Assembly: GCA_012517285.1 (NCBI GenBank)
Contig: JAAYVG010000014.1
Coordinates: 26,040 to 90,039 of the forward strand
Length of the DNA stretch: 64,000 nucleotides
Reading direction: 5' to 3'
Origin: Elusimicrobiota bacterium
GTDB lineage: Bacteria > Elusimicrobiota > Elusimicrobia > Elusimicrobiales > UBA9959
Part shown: positions 7,862 through 16,770 of the stretch, in pieces
Numbering within the stretch: the first letter of the stretch is position 1
Layout of the letters: each line of letters begins with the position of its first letter
Translations under genes and position numbers: made by a program
The notes under the pieces: generated by a model
Database searches by the model: none
Told to the model about the DNA's origin: nothing
Seen by the model: only the letters and a program-made list of their open reading frames with translations

Positions 7862-9130
7862 ATGAGAGAATTAAAGTATATATTTGTTCTGATGCTGATA
7901 ACCGTTGGATTTAGTTCTTTATTTTCTCAGAATTTTGATCTCAACACTGCTATCAATGGTAATTGTGGAATAGTTAGAAGGGTTTCAGTCTATGGAGATG
8001 ATAACAGAGAAGAGTACTGCGCCCAGAATATGATAATAAGGGAGTTGGCTGATTCTGTTGCAGCTTTTTTTAGAGATGATGGACACTCTATAGTTAAATC
8101 AGGTAATACCTACAGATTGGCCCAGACGACACTCTCTCAGAGTGAGAGGCTTTCTCCTGGTGAAAGATTTTCAGATCAACCAGCATCATCCTTTTGCACT
8201 GGCTTCCTTATCAGTGACGATATGATGGTTACAGCTGGTCATTGTGTAAGAGATAATCTCTCTGATGCCTCTGATCATATTGCCTCTGGTTGTAATCAGA
8301 ACACAAGGCAGGGGGTGTATTGTAAGGATATAAAGATAGTCTTTGGATATAAAAAGAATATTGGTGGAATTGTCCCAGTGAGTATATCAGAGGATAATGT
8401 TTATAGTTGTGATAAGGTTGTGGCCCACAGCTTTAATGCTGGTCCTGATTATACTGTAATAAAGCTTGATAGAAAGGTTAAAAATATAAAGCCTTTGGCT
8501 GTTGATAGAAAAAACTCAGCTTTAAAAGTTGGGACAGAAGTTTTTGTCATCGGCCATCCATCAGGACTACCCCTAAAAATAGCTGGTAATGCTGAGGTGA
8601 TAAAATTGAATGAGGATATGCAGGTGAACAGAAATGGGACAAAAATAAATTATCTTAATAAAAACTATTCATTTTTAACAAATCTTGATACATTTCATGG
8701 GAACTCTGGCAGCCCTGTGCTGAATGCTAAAACGCTGATGGTTGAGGGCATACTTGTAAGCGGTGATGAGGATTATGTCCATGATCCATCAAGCACTTCT
8801 ACAAATATTACTGCAAGATACCAAGAACATCCTTCTTCAAACGAATATGGGAGTGGTGTTGGTGAGGTAGCAACAAAGATATCTGTTTTGTCTGTGATTC
8901 CTGTTACTCAGAGAGAAAAGGATATGATTGATATGAACAAAAGGGCTGGTGGTGATCTTTACAGGTATTTGCTGAATGAGCTTTTAAACTATAATAATCA
9001 AAACAACAACGCTATGCAGAATGGTGTCGTTCCAATCCCGAATTTTACTCCTGACAGTGGGGCTGTTATCCAGCATCCAGTATATCATCCTGATAGTATC
9101 CCCATTCCTTCTGCTTCCATAGAGATTTAA
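7862..9130 (+). CDS. Secreted trypsin-like (V8/S1-type) serine protease
   Basis: 422 residues. Signal peptide about 1-22. The catalytic triad is visible: His127 in VTAGHC, Asp196 in GPDYTVIKLD, and Ser282 in HGNSGSP. The S1B/V8-type form GNSGSP rather than GDSGGP and the extended N-terminal part suggest a glutamyl-endopeptidase-like subgroup, but specificity cannot be read. Residues about 25-105 may be a propeptide. The C-terminal 70 residues are Asn/Pro-rich and probably disordered. It has its own strong promoter, and tRNA-Gly follows. Likely acts outside the cytoplasm. Confidence 0.85.
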   Translation: MRELKYIFVLMLITVGFSSLFSQNFDLNTAINGNCGIVRRVSVYGDDNREEYCAQNMIIRELADSVAAFFRDDGHSIVKSGNTYRLAQTTLSQSERLSPGERFSDQPASSFCTGFLISDDMMVTAGHCVRDNLSDASDHIASGCNQNTRQGVYCKDIKIVFGYKKNIGGIVPVSISEDNVYSCDKVVAHSFNAGPDYTVIKLDRKVKNIKPLAVDRKNSALKVGTEVFVIGHPSGLPLKIAGNAEVIKLNEDMQVNRNGTKINYLNKNYSFLTNLDTFHGNSGSPVLNAKTLMVEGILVSGDEDYVHDPSSTSTNITARYQEHPSSNEYGSGVGEVATKISVLSVIPVTQREKDMIDMNKRAGGDLYRYLLNELLNYNNQNNNAMQNGVVPIPNFTPDSGAVIQHPVYHPDSIPIPSASIEI

Positions 9131-9131
9131 T

Positions 9132-9161
9132 TTGACCGGGTGTATTAAAAATTATTATAAT
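9132..9161 (+). promoter_or_regulatory. Promoter of tRNA-Gly
   Basis: TTGACC (9132-9137), 18-nt spacer, TATAAT (9156-9161). The predicted transcription start is within a few bases of the mature tRNA 5' end at 9170. Confidence 0.65.
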
Positions 9162-9169
9162 TTCCTTAT

Positions 9170-9240
9170 GCGGGCGTAGTTCAATGGTAGAACACGAGCC
9201 TTCCAAGCTCGTTACGTGGGTTCGATTCCCATCGCCCGCT
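9170..9240 (+). tRNA. tRNA-Gly (TCC)
   Basis: 71 nt. Acceptor GCGGGCG pairs with CGCCCGC (9233-9239), discriminator T9240; D arm GTTC/GAAC; anticodon stem CGAGC/GCTCG with loop CTTCCAA, anticodon TCC at 9202-9204; T arm with the TTCGATT loop. CCA is not encoded. The last 17 nt plus the following 13 nt (9224-9253) are duplicated perfectly at 9369-9398. Confidence 0.95.
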
Positions 9241-9779
9241 TGCTGGTGCTAAGAAATGCCGTCAAGGCATTTCGCGGGAATCGAAAGTCCGCAACAAAAC
9301 TTGGGCATACAGTTTTGTGAGGAGCGGCCTGCGAGAAATTTTGCGGTGAGCAAAATTTACTTGTAGGAGATTCCCATCGCCCGCTTGCTGGTGCTAAGTC
9401 CCGATGAAATCGGGACGCGGAAATCGCCTGTCCGCCGAAGATATATCAGCAAAGTGGCGAATAGCCACAGTCGTTTTGCTGATATGTTTATCGTAGGCGG
9501 AAAAGTCCGCCCGCCTGCCTATCGCAGACAAGTCTAAAAATGGATGTATAATAATATTTAATGATTGATAAGCATAACTTTAAAGTTGCCTATATGTAGT
9601 TTGGCGGGCAGGCAGTCAAACTTGGGCATACAGTTTTGTGAGGAGCGGCCTGCGAGACCCAGTGGAATAATTTGCTTTGCAAATTAAAATCCAAAGGATT
9701 TTATTCCACGGGGTTACTTGTAGGAGATTCCCCTGCCTACGCCGAAACGGCTTCGGCAGGCAGGCATCGCCCGCTTGTA
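9241..9779 (+). repeat. tRNA-Gly-derived cluster of nested hairpins
   Basis: No gene is present here. Conserved modules alternate with hairpins that differ between copies. Module 1 is the tRNA-Gly 3' end plus 13 nt (9224-9253, copied at 9369-9398; a third, interrupted copy of its first 19 nt spans 9726-9777). Module 2 is a 39-nt block (9297-9335, copied at 9618-9656) that starts with a 7-bp hairpin. After module 1 the same position holds AAATGCCgtcaaGGCATTT (9254-9272) in one copy and TCCCGATgaaATCGGGA (9399-9415) in the other. After module 2 the same position holds a 23-nt hairpin (9336-9358) or a 59-nt branched hairpin (9657-9715). A 33-nt palindromic unit (9733-9765) interrupts the third tRNA-end copy. 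A further long hairpin lies at about 9442-9490. Confidence 0.75.
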
Positions 9780-9890
9780 TTATTTTGCATATCAGAAGGT
9801 TTAAAATCACAATCAATAAAGATTTAATTCAGAAATATTTTAAAATTTAGTGAAATATTTTTTCAATTTTGTATAATATATTTTTATTTT

Positions 9891-9963
9891 GCCGAGATAG
9901 CTCAGTTGGTAGAGCACATCCATGGTAAGGATGGGGTCCCGGGTTCAAGTCCCGGTCTCGGCT
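9891..9963 (+). tRNA. tRNA-Thr (GGT)
   Basis: 73 nt. Acceptor GCCGAGA pairs with TCTCGGC (9956-9962), discriminator T9963; D arm GCTC/GAGC; anticodon stem CATCC/GGATG with loop ATGGTAA, anticodon GGT; T stem CCGGG/CCCGG. CCA is not encoded. TATAAT at 9872-9877 is a suitable -10 box for a start just before the gene; the -35 region is weak. Confidence 0.95.
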
Positions 9964-10024
9964 TTTGTTTTGATTTTTTTAAATATTTAAGTTTTAAAAA
10001 AAGGGATGTTTTAAGGGATTGATG

Positions 10025-11722
10025 ATGAGATTTTTTTATATCTTTGCCCTCCTCGTATTTTTATCACCATGTCTTTATTCTGAAATAAGTATTGTTGATT
10101 ATAATGGTGATGTTAAGTTCAGAAAAAATACCTTCTCAGAATGGGAATCAGTTAATGAAAAAAATATGGTTATTCCTGATGGTGGTGCTGTAAAAACTGA
10201 TACTAATTCAAAAGCAAAACTTCTTGTAAATAAATCCACTGTTTGGCTCAAGGAAAACACGGCTTTGGAGATAGAATCAACATCAGAATACTTTACTTCA
10301 TTAGGACTTGTTTATGGCAAGATTAAAGCAAGTTCTTTTGGGCTTGCTAAAAATTCAAGGTTTCAGATAAGAACAATAACAGCAGTCTTTGGTATAAGAG
10401 GGACTGATATAATGATTGTAGGTGATATAAATGGTAAGGTTTTGATAGATGTGCTCTTTGGCGAGGTTGATTTTGAGTATGCTATACCTCCAAAAACTGG
10501 TAAAAGAAGCTTTATTATAACTCAGGGGATGTATTTTTCTATTGAAGATTTAGAGAAGCCTTATAAAATGGGATTGATATCAAAGGAATATGAAAATGAA
10601 ATACTTTCTAACTGGGATCCATCTATATCGTCAGATGATTTATCAAAAAATCTCTACGAAATGGATAACAGGATGAGACGATTGAGATCTTTTGTCTTAT
10701 ATTCTAAAGCATTGAACAATGATCTTAAAAAATTTATATATAAGGAAAGAGAGATAGATTTTGAGGCAGGCAGAACACTTAAGGATATTCATGGAAATAC
10801 TGTAAGGGTTGATCAGAGGCTTTTAAGGCCTGATGAAAAAAGTCTTGAGCTATTTAATATAGTTAAAAGGAAGAATTATTCTGATTATTCATATTCTTCT
10901 TCTTATTCCAGCGGGCTTCCTGGCTTTAAGTACAATGGTGGTGGTGTAACAAACAGACTTGACTCATTTATAATAACATTTAACTTTAATAAGCCACTTC
11001 CTGATAACGTAAACAAATGGAGTTCTTATTTCAATGATGATTTCGTTAGGCCTGAGTGGATAACGTTTGTTTCTGCTGATATAACATCTGCTAACAACCT
11101 TTTTTTTGCTGCCAAAGCATATAAATATAACGAGCAGAGGGATGAGCTTGTAAACAACACTGAGGTTGTTGGTGTTTTTCCTGAAAGTGATAATGAGGTT
11201 GTTCTAACAGGAATAATAGATAAATCATCGCTTAAAGATATAACAGGCTTTAGATTTATAGCTGATAATATATCCTCCCCTGATGGAAGGCTTGTCCTAA
11301 AGGATTTAAATGGTAATCCTACATCATCTCAGATTGGAAATTCTATATGGGGGCTTAAAACATCAGCTTCTTCTGATAACTACTGCGATAACAGATTCTG
11401 TCAGATGAAGTCTGATCAGTATAAAATTGGTGATAATAACTCATCAGGATACTTCTGGCTTTCTGAAGAGGATTATCTTATATCAAACTCTGGCAGCATT
11501 CGTGAAAAGGATGCTCTTCTTGATTCAAATAAAAACATAGGGGAGCTTGTAAAGGATAACAGCTTTGAATCAGTTATTTATGTTAAAAAGGATAGTGGTG
11601 GTTTTATCAGCGATGATGACTATTTTGCAGGTCATCATAACATAGACATAATTATAATACCTGATATTCCTTTCTATTTATTTGATAAAACTCTTGATGC
11701 ATATAACAGGTGGAAGAATTAG
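10025..11722 (+). CDS. FecR-domain secreted protein
   Basis: About 565 residues. Signal peptide about 1-19. A FecR-type domain covers about residues 20-170: VDYNGDVKFRK, then LLVNKSTVWLKENTALEI, GKIKASSFGL, and RTITAVFGIRGTD, a typical FecR strand series. The remaining 390 residues have no motif I recognise and are rich in Ser, Asp and Asn. The ATG at 10025 is preferred because AAGGGA lies 6 nt upstream; ATG 10022 is possible. The stop is directly followed by the start of the next beta-barrel gene, so three genes form an operon. Periplasmic FecR proteins without a cognate sigma factor often carry carbohydrate-binding or surface roles; the function here is open. Confidence 0.75.
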   Translation: MRFFYIFALLVFLSPCLYSEISIVDYNGDVKFRKNTFSEWESVNEKNMVIPDGGAVKTDTNSKAKLLVNKSTVWLKENTALEIESTSEYFTSLGLVYGKIKASSFGLAKNSRFQIRTITAVFGIRGTDIMIVGDINGKVLIDVLFGEVDFEYAIPPKTGKRSFIITQGMYFSIEDLEKPYKMGLISKEYENEILSNWDPSISSDDLSKNLYEMDNRMRRLRSFVLYSKALNNDLKKFIYKEREIDFEAGRTLKDIHGNTVRVDQRLLRPDEKSLELFNIVKRKNYSDYSYSSSYSSGLPGFKYNGGGVTNRLDSFIITFNFNKPLPDNVNKWSSYFNDDFVRPEWITFVSADITSANNLFFAAKAYKYNEQRDELVNNTEVVGVFPESDNEVVLTGIIDKSSLKDITGFRFIADNISSPDGRLVLKDLNGNPTSSQIGNSIWGLKTSASSDNYCDNRFCQMKSDQYKIGDNNSSGYFWLSEEDYLISNSGSIREKDALLDSNKNIGELVKDNSFESVIYVKKDSGGFISDDDYFAGHHNIDIIIIPDIPFYLFDKTLDAYNRWKN

Positions 11723-12451
11723 ATGAAGTTATTCCTTTTCATTTTCTTTATTTTTTCACCCAATACTTTTGCATCATTAGGGGATACAGGAAGTGAGATG
11801 GTTGCTCAAATAGTTTCTGATCCAGCAAGATTTTTTTATGAGATAAAGGCTGATTCTGAGGAAAGCCTTCCTGTTAGTTCTGGTAAAACTTATACACTAA
11901 GTGTTGAACTATTCCCAACACTTGTTCCATTTACATATGCAAATGCATCTCTCAATTATAATATCTATAAGGAAGGAAAGCTTAGTGCAAATATGCCACA
12001 GATAGATCTTATGATTGGTGCTCAGTATATGTTTGGCTCAAAGATTGCAGTGAATTTAACCAATGATATAAATGATGCAAACTTCTGGGGATATGATGCA
12101 GGGGTTATGTTTTCAAATTCTTTTAATTCAAGGACAAGAACCTTTTATGGTTACAGGCATTCATTTCTTTCAGCCAAGCTTGATCTCAAGAAGGATAAAA
12201 ATTATGAGTTATTAGGGGTCAGGATAAACAGTTTTGACAGCTCGTTCAGTGAAAATTCTATTATATTTGGTGTGGAAACATTGAAGGATATCAATAAATA
12301 CTGGGCGATGCAGATAAACTACGGGTTTAGCAATAATACACTTGCAGCAAGGTTGAGCTGGTATGGAAAATGGTTTGAATTAGGCTTTAATATTTATCCT
12401 GAGGGAGTTCTTGTTGTTCATCCCACTTGGAGTTTGAGGCTTGGTTTCTGA
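11723..12451 (+). CDS. Putative outer-membrane beta-barrel protein
   Basis: 242 residues. Signal peptide about 1-17 ending in FAS. The rest shows alternating polar and hydrophobic strands with many aromatic residues (YGYRHSFL, KYWAMQINYGF, RLSWYGKWFELGFNIYP) and ends in LGF, a terminal Phe typical of barrel proteins recognised by the BAM machinery. No catalytic motif was seen. It starts one nucleotide after the FecR gene stops and its end overlaps the region before the next barrel gene, so it is part of the same operon. Confidence 0.6.
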   Translation: MKLFLFIFFIFSPNTFASLGDTGSEMVAQIVSDPARFFYEIKADSEESLPVSSGKTYTLSVELFPTLVPFTYANASLNYNIYKEGKLSANMPQIDLMIGAQYMFGSKIAVNLTNDINDANFWGYDAGVMFSNSFNSRTRTFYGYRHSFLSAKLDLKKDKNYELLGVRINSFDSSFSENSIIFGVETLKDINKYWAMQINYGFSNNTLAARLSWYGKWFELGFNIYPEGVLVVHPTWSLRLGF

Positions 12452-12452
12452 T

Positions 12453-13631
12453 ATGAAGCTTTTAATATATATATTTCTCTGTTCAATAGACATTCTATCA
12501 GCTGGAAGTGTTGATGAGAGAAGGTTTGTTAATTATATAGATATTTCTTTTTTACAGGGTATGAATTTTGAGAAGGGGGCATCGTATTCCGGTGGAAATA
12601 TGAATTCATCAATAGGATTCCTTTACGATTTTAATGAAAACAAATCATTATCACTTGATTATCTGCTTTCATATTCCGGGCCTTCTATTTCATATGAAAA
12701 CAGATTTTTTGATGAGAGGATTATAAATCACAGTGCAATGATTGAATACTCAACAAGGCTTTCTAAATATGTCAGGTTAAGGCCGCATATATACTACGGC
12801 AAGGAGTACAGAAAGGATAGTGCCATAGGAAATTTTACCGACAACCTTTATAATAATGATTCAAAGGGTTTTGGCCTTTCTATGGATTATTATCCATCAA
12901 GAGATAATACATTTACAACATATATGGTATATCGAAAAATAGAATTTCCGAATTATACAGATCTATTGTATGAATTTTTAAATCCCGGAGTTGCAACAGA
13001 GATAGGTGGTGGGCTTTATGATAACAACCTTTACAGGTTTGGTGCTAAGCTAATGAGTGGAGAATTTTTTTATTCGATTGATTACACAATGCAGAGATAC
13101 ACAAATCAGAAAATTATAGAAAGTGATGCTTCATACGGAAATGATAAACAGAAGGATGATGAGGTCGAGCTCAGGATTGGTATGCAACACAGGATATCTG
13201 ATTCATCCATTTATCCAGCTTTTACTTATACTATACATTCATCCAATCAAAATTTTTTAAGATTTAAATCATTTACGGATGTAACTCCTGTGTTTGTGGC
13301 TGATGCTTATGATTACAAAGAGCTTGGTTTCGATCTCCCAGTCTATTTTAAATTCATCGGGCTTGATATGAATCTTTCAGCAGGGTTTAAAAACAGGGAT
13401 TATTCAAAGAGACCTCCGAGGAACTCTGAGAACAACTATATATACGGCAAAAAAGAGAATGACAGACTTTTTTCTTTTTCGCTTACAGCATCAAAAAAAA
13501 TAAATGATCTGGCATCATTTGTTTTTTATTATTCGATTGTAAACTCATCATCCAATAATAAGTTTGAGTATTATATACCTTTTAATTACACGGGTCAGAT
13601 GTTTGGAATTGGATATAAAATAAGCTATTGA
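12453..13631 (+). CDS. Putative outer-membrane beta-barrel protein
   Basis: 392 residues. Signal peptide about 1-17 (LIYIFLCSIDILSAG). Repeating beta-strand-like segments such as KSLSLDYLLSYS, RPHIYYGKEY, FTTYMVYRKI and QMFGIGYKISY, with a final Tyr. The ATG at 12453 is the best start: it lies one base after the upstream stop and gives a clean signal peptide. It is the last gene of the FecR operon; a hairpin plus T-run follows at 13721. Substrate and role unknown. Confidence 0.6.
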   Translation: MKLLIYIFLCSIDILSAGSVDERRFVNYIDISFLQGMNFEKGASYSGGNMNSSIGFLYDFNENKSLSLDYLLSYSGPSISYENRFFDERIINHSAMIEYSTRLSKYVRLRPHIYYGKEYRKDSAIGNFTDNLYNNDSKGFGLSMDYYPSRDNTFTTYMVYRKIEFPNYTDLLYEFLNPGVATEIGGGLYDNNLYRFGAKLMSGEFFYSIDYTMQRYTNQKIIESDASYGNDKQKDDEVELRIGMQHRISDSSIYPAFTYTIHSSNQNFLRFKSFTDVTPVFVADAYDYKELGFDLPVYFKFIGLDMNLSAGFKNRDYSKRPPRNSENNYIYGKKENDRLFSFSLTASKKINDLASFVFYYSIVNSSSNNKFEYYIPFNYTGQMFGIGYKISY

Positions 13632-13720
13632 TTTGTTTATTCTAATTTTGATATAATTTATTTGTTGCCTTAATCTTAACGTTTGTTTGTTCTTAATTTT
13701 ATGGACAAATAAATAGAAGA

Positions 13721-13751
13721 TCTGCTATTTATAAGCAGAAGTGTTTTTTTT
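13721..13751 (+). terminator. Probable terminator of the FecR operon
   Basis: TCTGCT / AGCAGA stem with a 7-nt loop followed by AGTG and eight T residues. An alternative role as an attenuator of the ribosomal operon is possible, because TTGATT-18-TATAAT (13628-13657) is a candidate promoter upstream of it. Confidence 0.55.
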
Positions 13752-13753
13752 GT

Positions 13754-13881
13754 CCCGTTAAAGAATGCCCTGAACTTTTTTAGGGTATGTTTTTCTGTTT
13801 GTTTGAGAAAATAGTTTTTTATAAGGCGATATAATTTATAGCAGTTCTCTAACGGGTTAAACTTTAAAAATGGAGTTTATT
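13754..13881 (+). promoter_or_regulatory. Leader and promoter region of the ribosomal protein operon
   Basis: TATAAT at 13830-13835 is a candidate -10 box about 50 nt before rplC. CCCGTTA (13754-13760) and TAACGGG (13850-13856) can pair, enclosing a small hairpin CCCT-N10-AGGG. If transcription also starts at the upstream promoter near 13652, this would be a structured leader able to act in feedback control, as is common for ribosomal operons. The protein that would bind is not known. Confidence 0.4.
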
Positions 13882-14661
13882 ATGGAAGAAAATAAAAATG
13901 AGAATATAGAAAAGACAGATGGCGTTGAAACTGTTGAAATAGCACCAGCTGATTTTAAATACATAATTGCAAAGAAATTAGGTATGACTCAGATATACAC
14001 TGAATCGGGAGAGCTCAAAGGTGTAACTGTTCTTGAGGCAGGACCATGCGGGGTTGTTTATACAAGAACAAAGGAAAGGGATGGATACAATGCAGTTTGT
14101 ATAGGATATCAGGAGAAGAAAAAAAACATAAGCAAACCTCTTGAAGGAATATTTAAGAAAAACAATGTTAAACCTTATGAACATCTTAAGGAGTTTAGGT
14201 TTGAAAAAGTTGATGGGATAAAACCAGGTCAGCTTGTAGTTGTTGAGAACAGGTTTAAAGATGGTGATTGGATTGATGTCCAAGGACGGACAATAGGAAA
14301 GGGTTTTGCAGGTGCTATGAAAAGGCATGGTTTTCATGGTCAGCCAGCATCACATGGAGCTTCAGACAGAGAAAGAGCTCCAGGCTCTTTGGGTTCAAGG
14401 AGATCACTTGGTAGAGTTATGCCAGGTCAGAGAATGGCAGGACATTTAGGTAACGAGATGGCCACTGTTCAGAAGATAAGGGTTTTAAAGACCATTCCGG
14501 AAAAGAACATATTGATGGTGTTTGGAAGCGTTCCGGGTAAGAATGGAAGCATAGTATATGTAAAAAATACTGTTAAAGTCGTAAGTGAGCCAAAACAGCT
14601 TACATCTGTTAAATCTCAGACAAAGAAAAATGCTGCAAAAGCAGCTCCTAAGAAAAAATAA
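13882..14661 (+). CDS. rplC: 50S ribosomal protein L3
   Basis: 259 residues, longer than the usual 205-215. The L3 core starts at about residue 26 (KYIIAKKLGMTQIY) and contains GKGFAGAMKRHGFHGQPASHG and GRVMPGQRMAGHLG. An acidic N-terminal extension of about 25 residues and a basic Lys/Ala tail of about 30 residues are extra. ATG 13882 is preferred over ATG 13870 because GGAG lies 6 nt before it. First gene of the operon; rpsJ, which normally comes before it, is not present. Confidence 0.95.
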   Translation: MEENKNENIEKTDGVETVEIAPADFKYIIAKKLGMTQIYTESGELKGVTVLEAGPCGVVYTRTKERDGYNAVCIGYQEKKKNISKPLEGIFKKNNVKPYEHLKEFRFEKVDGIKPGQLVVVENRFKDGDWIDVQGRTIGKGFAGAMKRHGFHGQPASHGASDRERAPGSLGSRRSLGRVMPGQRMAGHLGNEMATVQKIRVLKTIPEKNILMVFGSVPGKNGSIVYVKNTVKVVSEPKQLTSVKSQTKKNAAKAAPKKK

Positions 14662-14674
14662 AGGAGTTTAGAAT

Positions 14675-15304
14675 ATGGAAATAAAACTATATGATAAAAA
14701 TTGTAAGGAAAAAGGCAATCTCGAGTTTGCTAATGATGTTTTAGCTGATAAGGTTGATCCACATTTTTTACATGAAGTTGTAAAGTATTATCTTGCAGCT
14801 AAAAGAGCAGGGACATCGTCCACAAAAACAAGAGCTGAGGTCAATGGTGGGGGAAGAAAGCCGTGGAAGCAGAAGCATACAGGAAGGGCAAGGCAGGGTT
14901 CTATCCGTTCACCTATATGGAAGGGCGGTGGAGTTGTCTTTGGACCAAGGCCAAGAGATTTTTCAATAGATATTCCTTCAAAGAAACTCAAGTTAGCTTT
15001 AAAGCAGGTTATTAAGGACAAGATTGAAAACAATCAAGTGTTTGCGTTTGAAAATATTGATTTTGATAAACCAAAAACTAAAGAGTTTGTTGGAATGATA
15101 AAAAATCTTGGTTTAGAGGGTAAAAAAGTTTTGATGGTTTTTGATTCTTATAGCGAGAGTCTTGTTAAATCTATGAGAAATATTGAAAATATCAGATATG
15201 TCAGAGCATCAGATGTCAATGCTTATGATCTGATAGTTTCTGATGCTATTATACTGAATCAGAAGGCTGTTGAAATAATAAAAAATAGATTGGCAAGCAA
15301 TTAG
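14675..15304 (+). CDS. rplD: 50S ribosomal protein L4
   Basis: 209 residues, usual length. The extended loop AGTSSTKTRAEVNGGGRKPW followed by QKHTGRARQGSIRSP is the L4 signature that lines the peptide exit tunnel. Preceded by AAGGAG. Second gene of the operon. Confidence 0.96.
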   Translation: MEIKLYDKNCKEKGNLEFANDVLADKVDPHFLHEVVKYYLAAKRAGTSSTKTRAEVNGGGRKPWKQKHTGRARQGSIRSPIWKGGGVVFGPRPRDFSIDIPSKKLKLALKQVIKDKIENNQVFAFENIDFDKPKTKEFVGMIKNLGLEGKKVLMVFDSYSESLVKSMRNIENIRYVRASDVNAYDLIVSDAIILNQKAVEIIKNRLASN

Positions 15305-15327
15305 AGGTATGAAGGATTGGAGGAGCG

Positions 15328-15618
15328 ATGAGCGTTAACCCGTACAAGATAATAGAGGAACCTATTTTAACTGAGAAAAGCGTTAATCTTAAAGAGCTTA
15401 ATAAATATATGTTCAAGGTTAGCGATGATGCTAACAAGATAAGTATAAAGCAGGCTGTGGAACAACTTTTTAAGGTTAAGGTCAGTGATGTAAGGATAGT
15501 TAATACAAAGCCTAAGAAAGTAAGGGTCGGTCGTAGCGAAGGTTACAGAAGTGGATGGAAAAAGGCTATTGTAACACTTAAAGAAGGGAAAATAGATTAT
15601 ACGAGTATTAAAAAGTAA
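15328..15618 (+). CDS. rplW: 50S ribosomal protein L23
   Basis: 96 residues. Starts with PYKIIEEPILTEKS, the L23 N-terminal signature, and has KVSDVRIVNTKPK. L23 sits at the tunnel exit and docks trigger factor and SRP. GGAGG lies before the ATG. Confidence 0.96.
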   Translation: MSVNPYKIIEEPILTEKSVNLKELNKYMFKVSDDANKISIKQAVEQLFKVKVSDVRIVNTKPKKVRVGRSEGYRSGWKKAIVTLKEGKIDYTSIKK

Positions 15619-15627
15619 GGAGAATTT

Positions 15628-16467
15628 ATGGCCATAAAAACATATAAACCATACACACCTTCAAGAAGATTTATAACAACTCAGGATTTTTCTGATATAA
15701 CTAAAAAAGAACCTGAAAAAAGTCTTACTGTTGGTTTAAGAAAAACTGGTGCAAGAAACAATACAGGTATGATAATGGTAAGACATATCGGTGGTGGTCA
15801 CAAAAGAAGATACAGACTGATAGATTTCAGAAGGGATAAGCATAGTGTTCCTGCGGTAGTTTCATCAATAGAGTATGATCCTAACAGGAACTCAAGAATA
15901 GCCCTTCTTAAATATAAGGATGGTGAGAAAAGATATATAATAGCTCCTGAAGGACTTAAGATTGGTAGTGAGGTGATAAGCGGTCTAAGGGATATACCAA
16001 TAAAAACTGGTAATGCTATGCCACTCTATGCCATACCTGATGGGACATCGGTTCATTGTATTGAGCTGAGGCCAGGGCTTGGAGCTCAGTTTGCGAGATC
16101 AGCTGGCAGCTTTGCTCAGATAATGGGAAAGGAAGGAAAGTATGTCACTTTAAAGATGCCGAGCGGTGAGCTAAGAAAGGTTCTAAAGGATTGCTTTGCT
16201 ACAGTAGGAAGGGTTGGAAATTCTGAGTTTAATACCACAACATTTGGAAATGCTGGAAGAAAAAGACATATTGGTATAAAGCCAACGGTTCGTGGTGGTG
16301 CTATGAATGCTGTTGACCATCCTCTCGGTGGTGGAAGAGGAAGATCAAAGGGAAACAATGTCCCGAGATCTCCTTGGAATCAGCCATCAAAGGGACTCAA
16401 AACAAGAACTAAGAATAAGATTTGGAACTGGATGATAGTCCAGGATAGAAGAAAAGGGAAGATTTAA
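15628..16467 (+). CDS. rplB: 50S ribosomal protein L2
   Basis: 279 residues. Typical L2: KTYKPYTPSRR start, GGGHKRRYRLIDFRR, and the C-terminal AMNAVDHPLGGGRGRSKG including the conserved His needed for subunit association and peptidyl transfer. Ribosome site AAGGAG. Confidence 0.97.
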   Translation: MAIKTYKPYTPSRRFITTQDFSDITKKEPEKSLTVGLRKTGARNNTGMIMVRHIGGGHKRRYRLIDFRRDKHSVPAVVSSIEYDPNRNSRIALLKYKDGEKRYIIAPEGLKIGSEVISGLRDIPIKTGNAMPLYAIPDGTSVHCIELRPGLGAQFARSAGSFAQIMGKEGKYVTLKMPSGELRKVLKDCFATVGRVGNSEFNTTTFGNAGRKRHIGIKPTVRGGAMNAVDHPLGGGRGRSKGNNVPRSPWNQPSKGLKTRTKNKIWNWMIVQDRRKGKI

Positions 16468-16476
16468 GGAGGCAAG

Positions 16477-16761
16477 ATGAGTAGATCTTCTAAAAAGGGC
16501 GCTTATGTGGAGATAGGGTTGCTTGATAAAGCAAAAAAAGCTTTGGAGAGTGGAGATAAAAAGCCTATTAAGACATGGTCAAGAAGAACGACAATAATTC
16601 CTGATTTTGTTGGTCTTACTTTTATGGTTCACAATGGTAGAAAGTTTCTGCCTGTTTACGTCACTGAAAGAATGGTAGGACATAAATTGGGAGAGTTTTC
16701 TTTTACCAGAACATTTAAAGGTCATGGTTCTGCTCATAAGGAATCTTCAGAGCTTACTTAA
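16477..16761 (+). CDS. rpsS: 30S ribosomal protein S19
   Basis: 94 residues. [10 protein letters not shown] start and [18 protein letters not shown], followed by [20 protein letters not shown], which are S19 signatures. Preceded by AAGGAGG. Confidence 0.97.
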   Translation: MSRSSKKGAYVEIGLLDKAKKALESGDKKPIKTWSRRTTIIPDFVGLTFMVHNGRKFLPVYVTERMVGHKLGEFSFTRTFKGHGSAHKESSELT

Positions 16762-16770
16762 GGAGATATT

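Noticed and set aside
9369-9398. Phage or integrative-element attachment site (attR) made by the duplicated tRNA-Gly end
   Set aside because: The copies are only 145 nt apart with no integrase or cargo between them; a nested short-repeat cluster explains it better.
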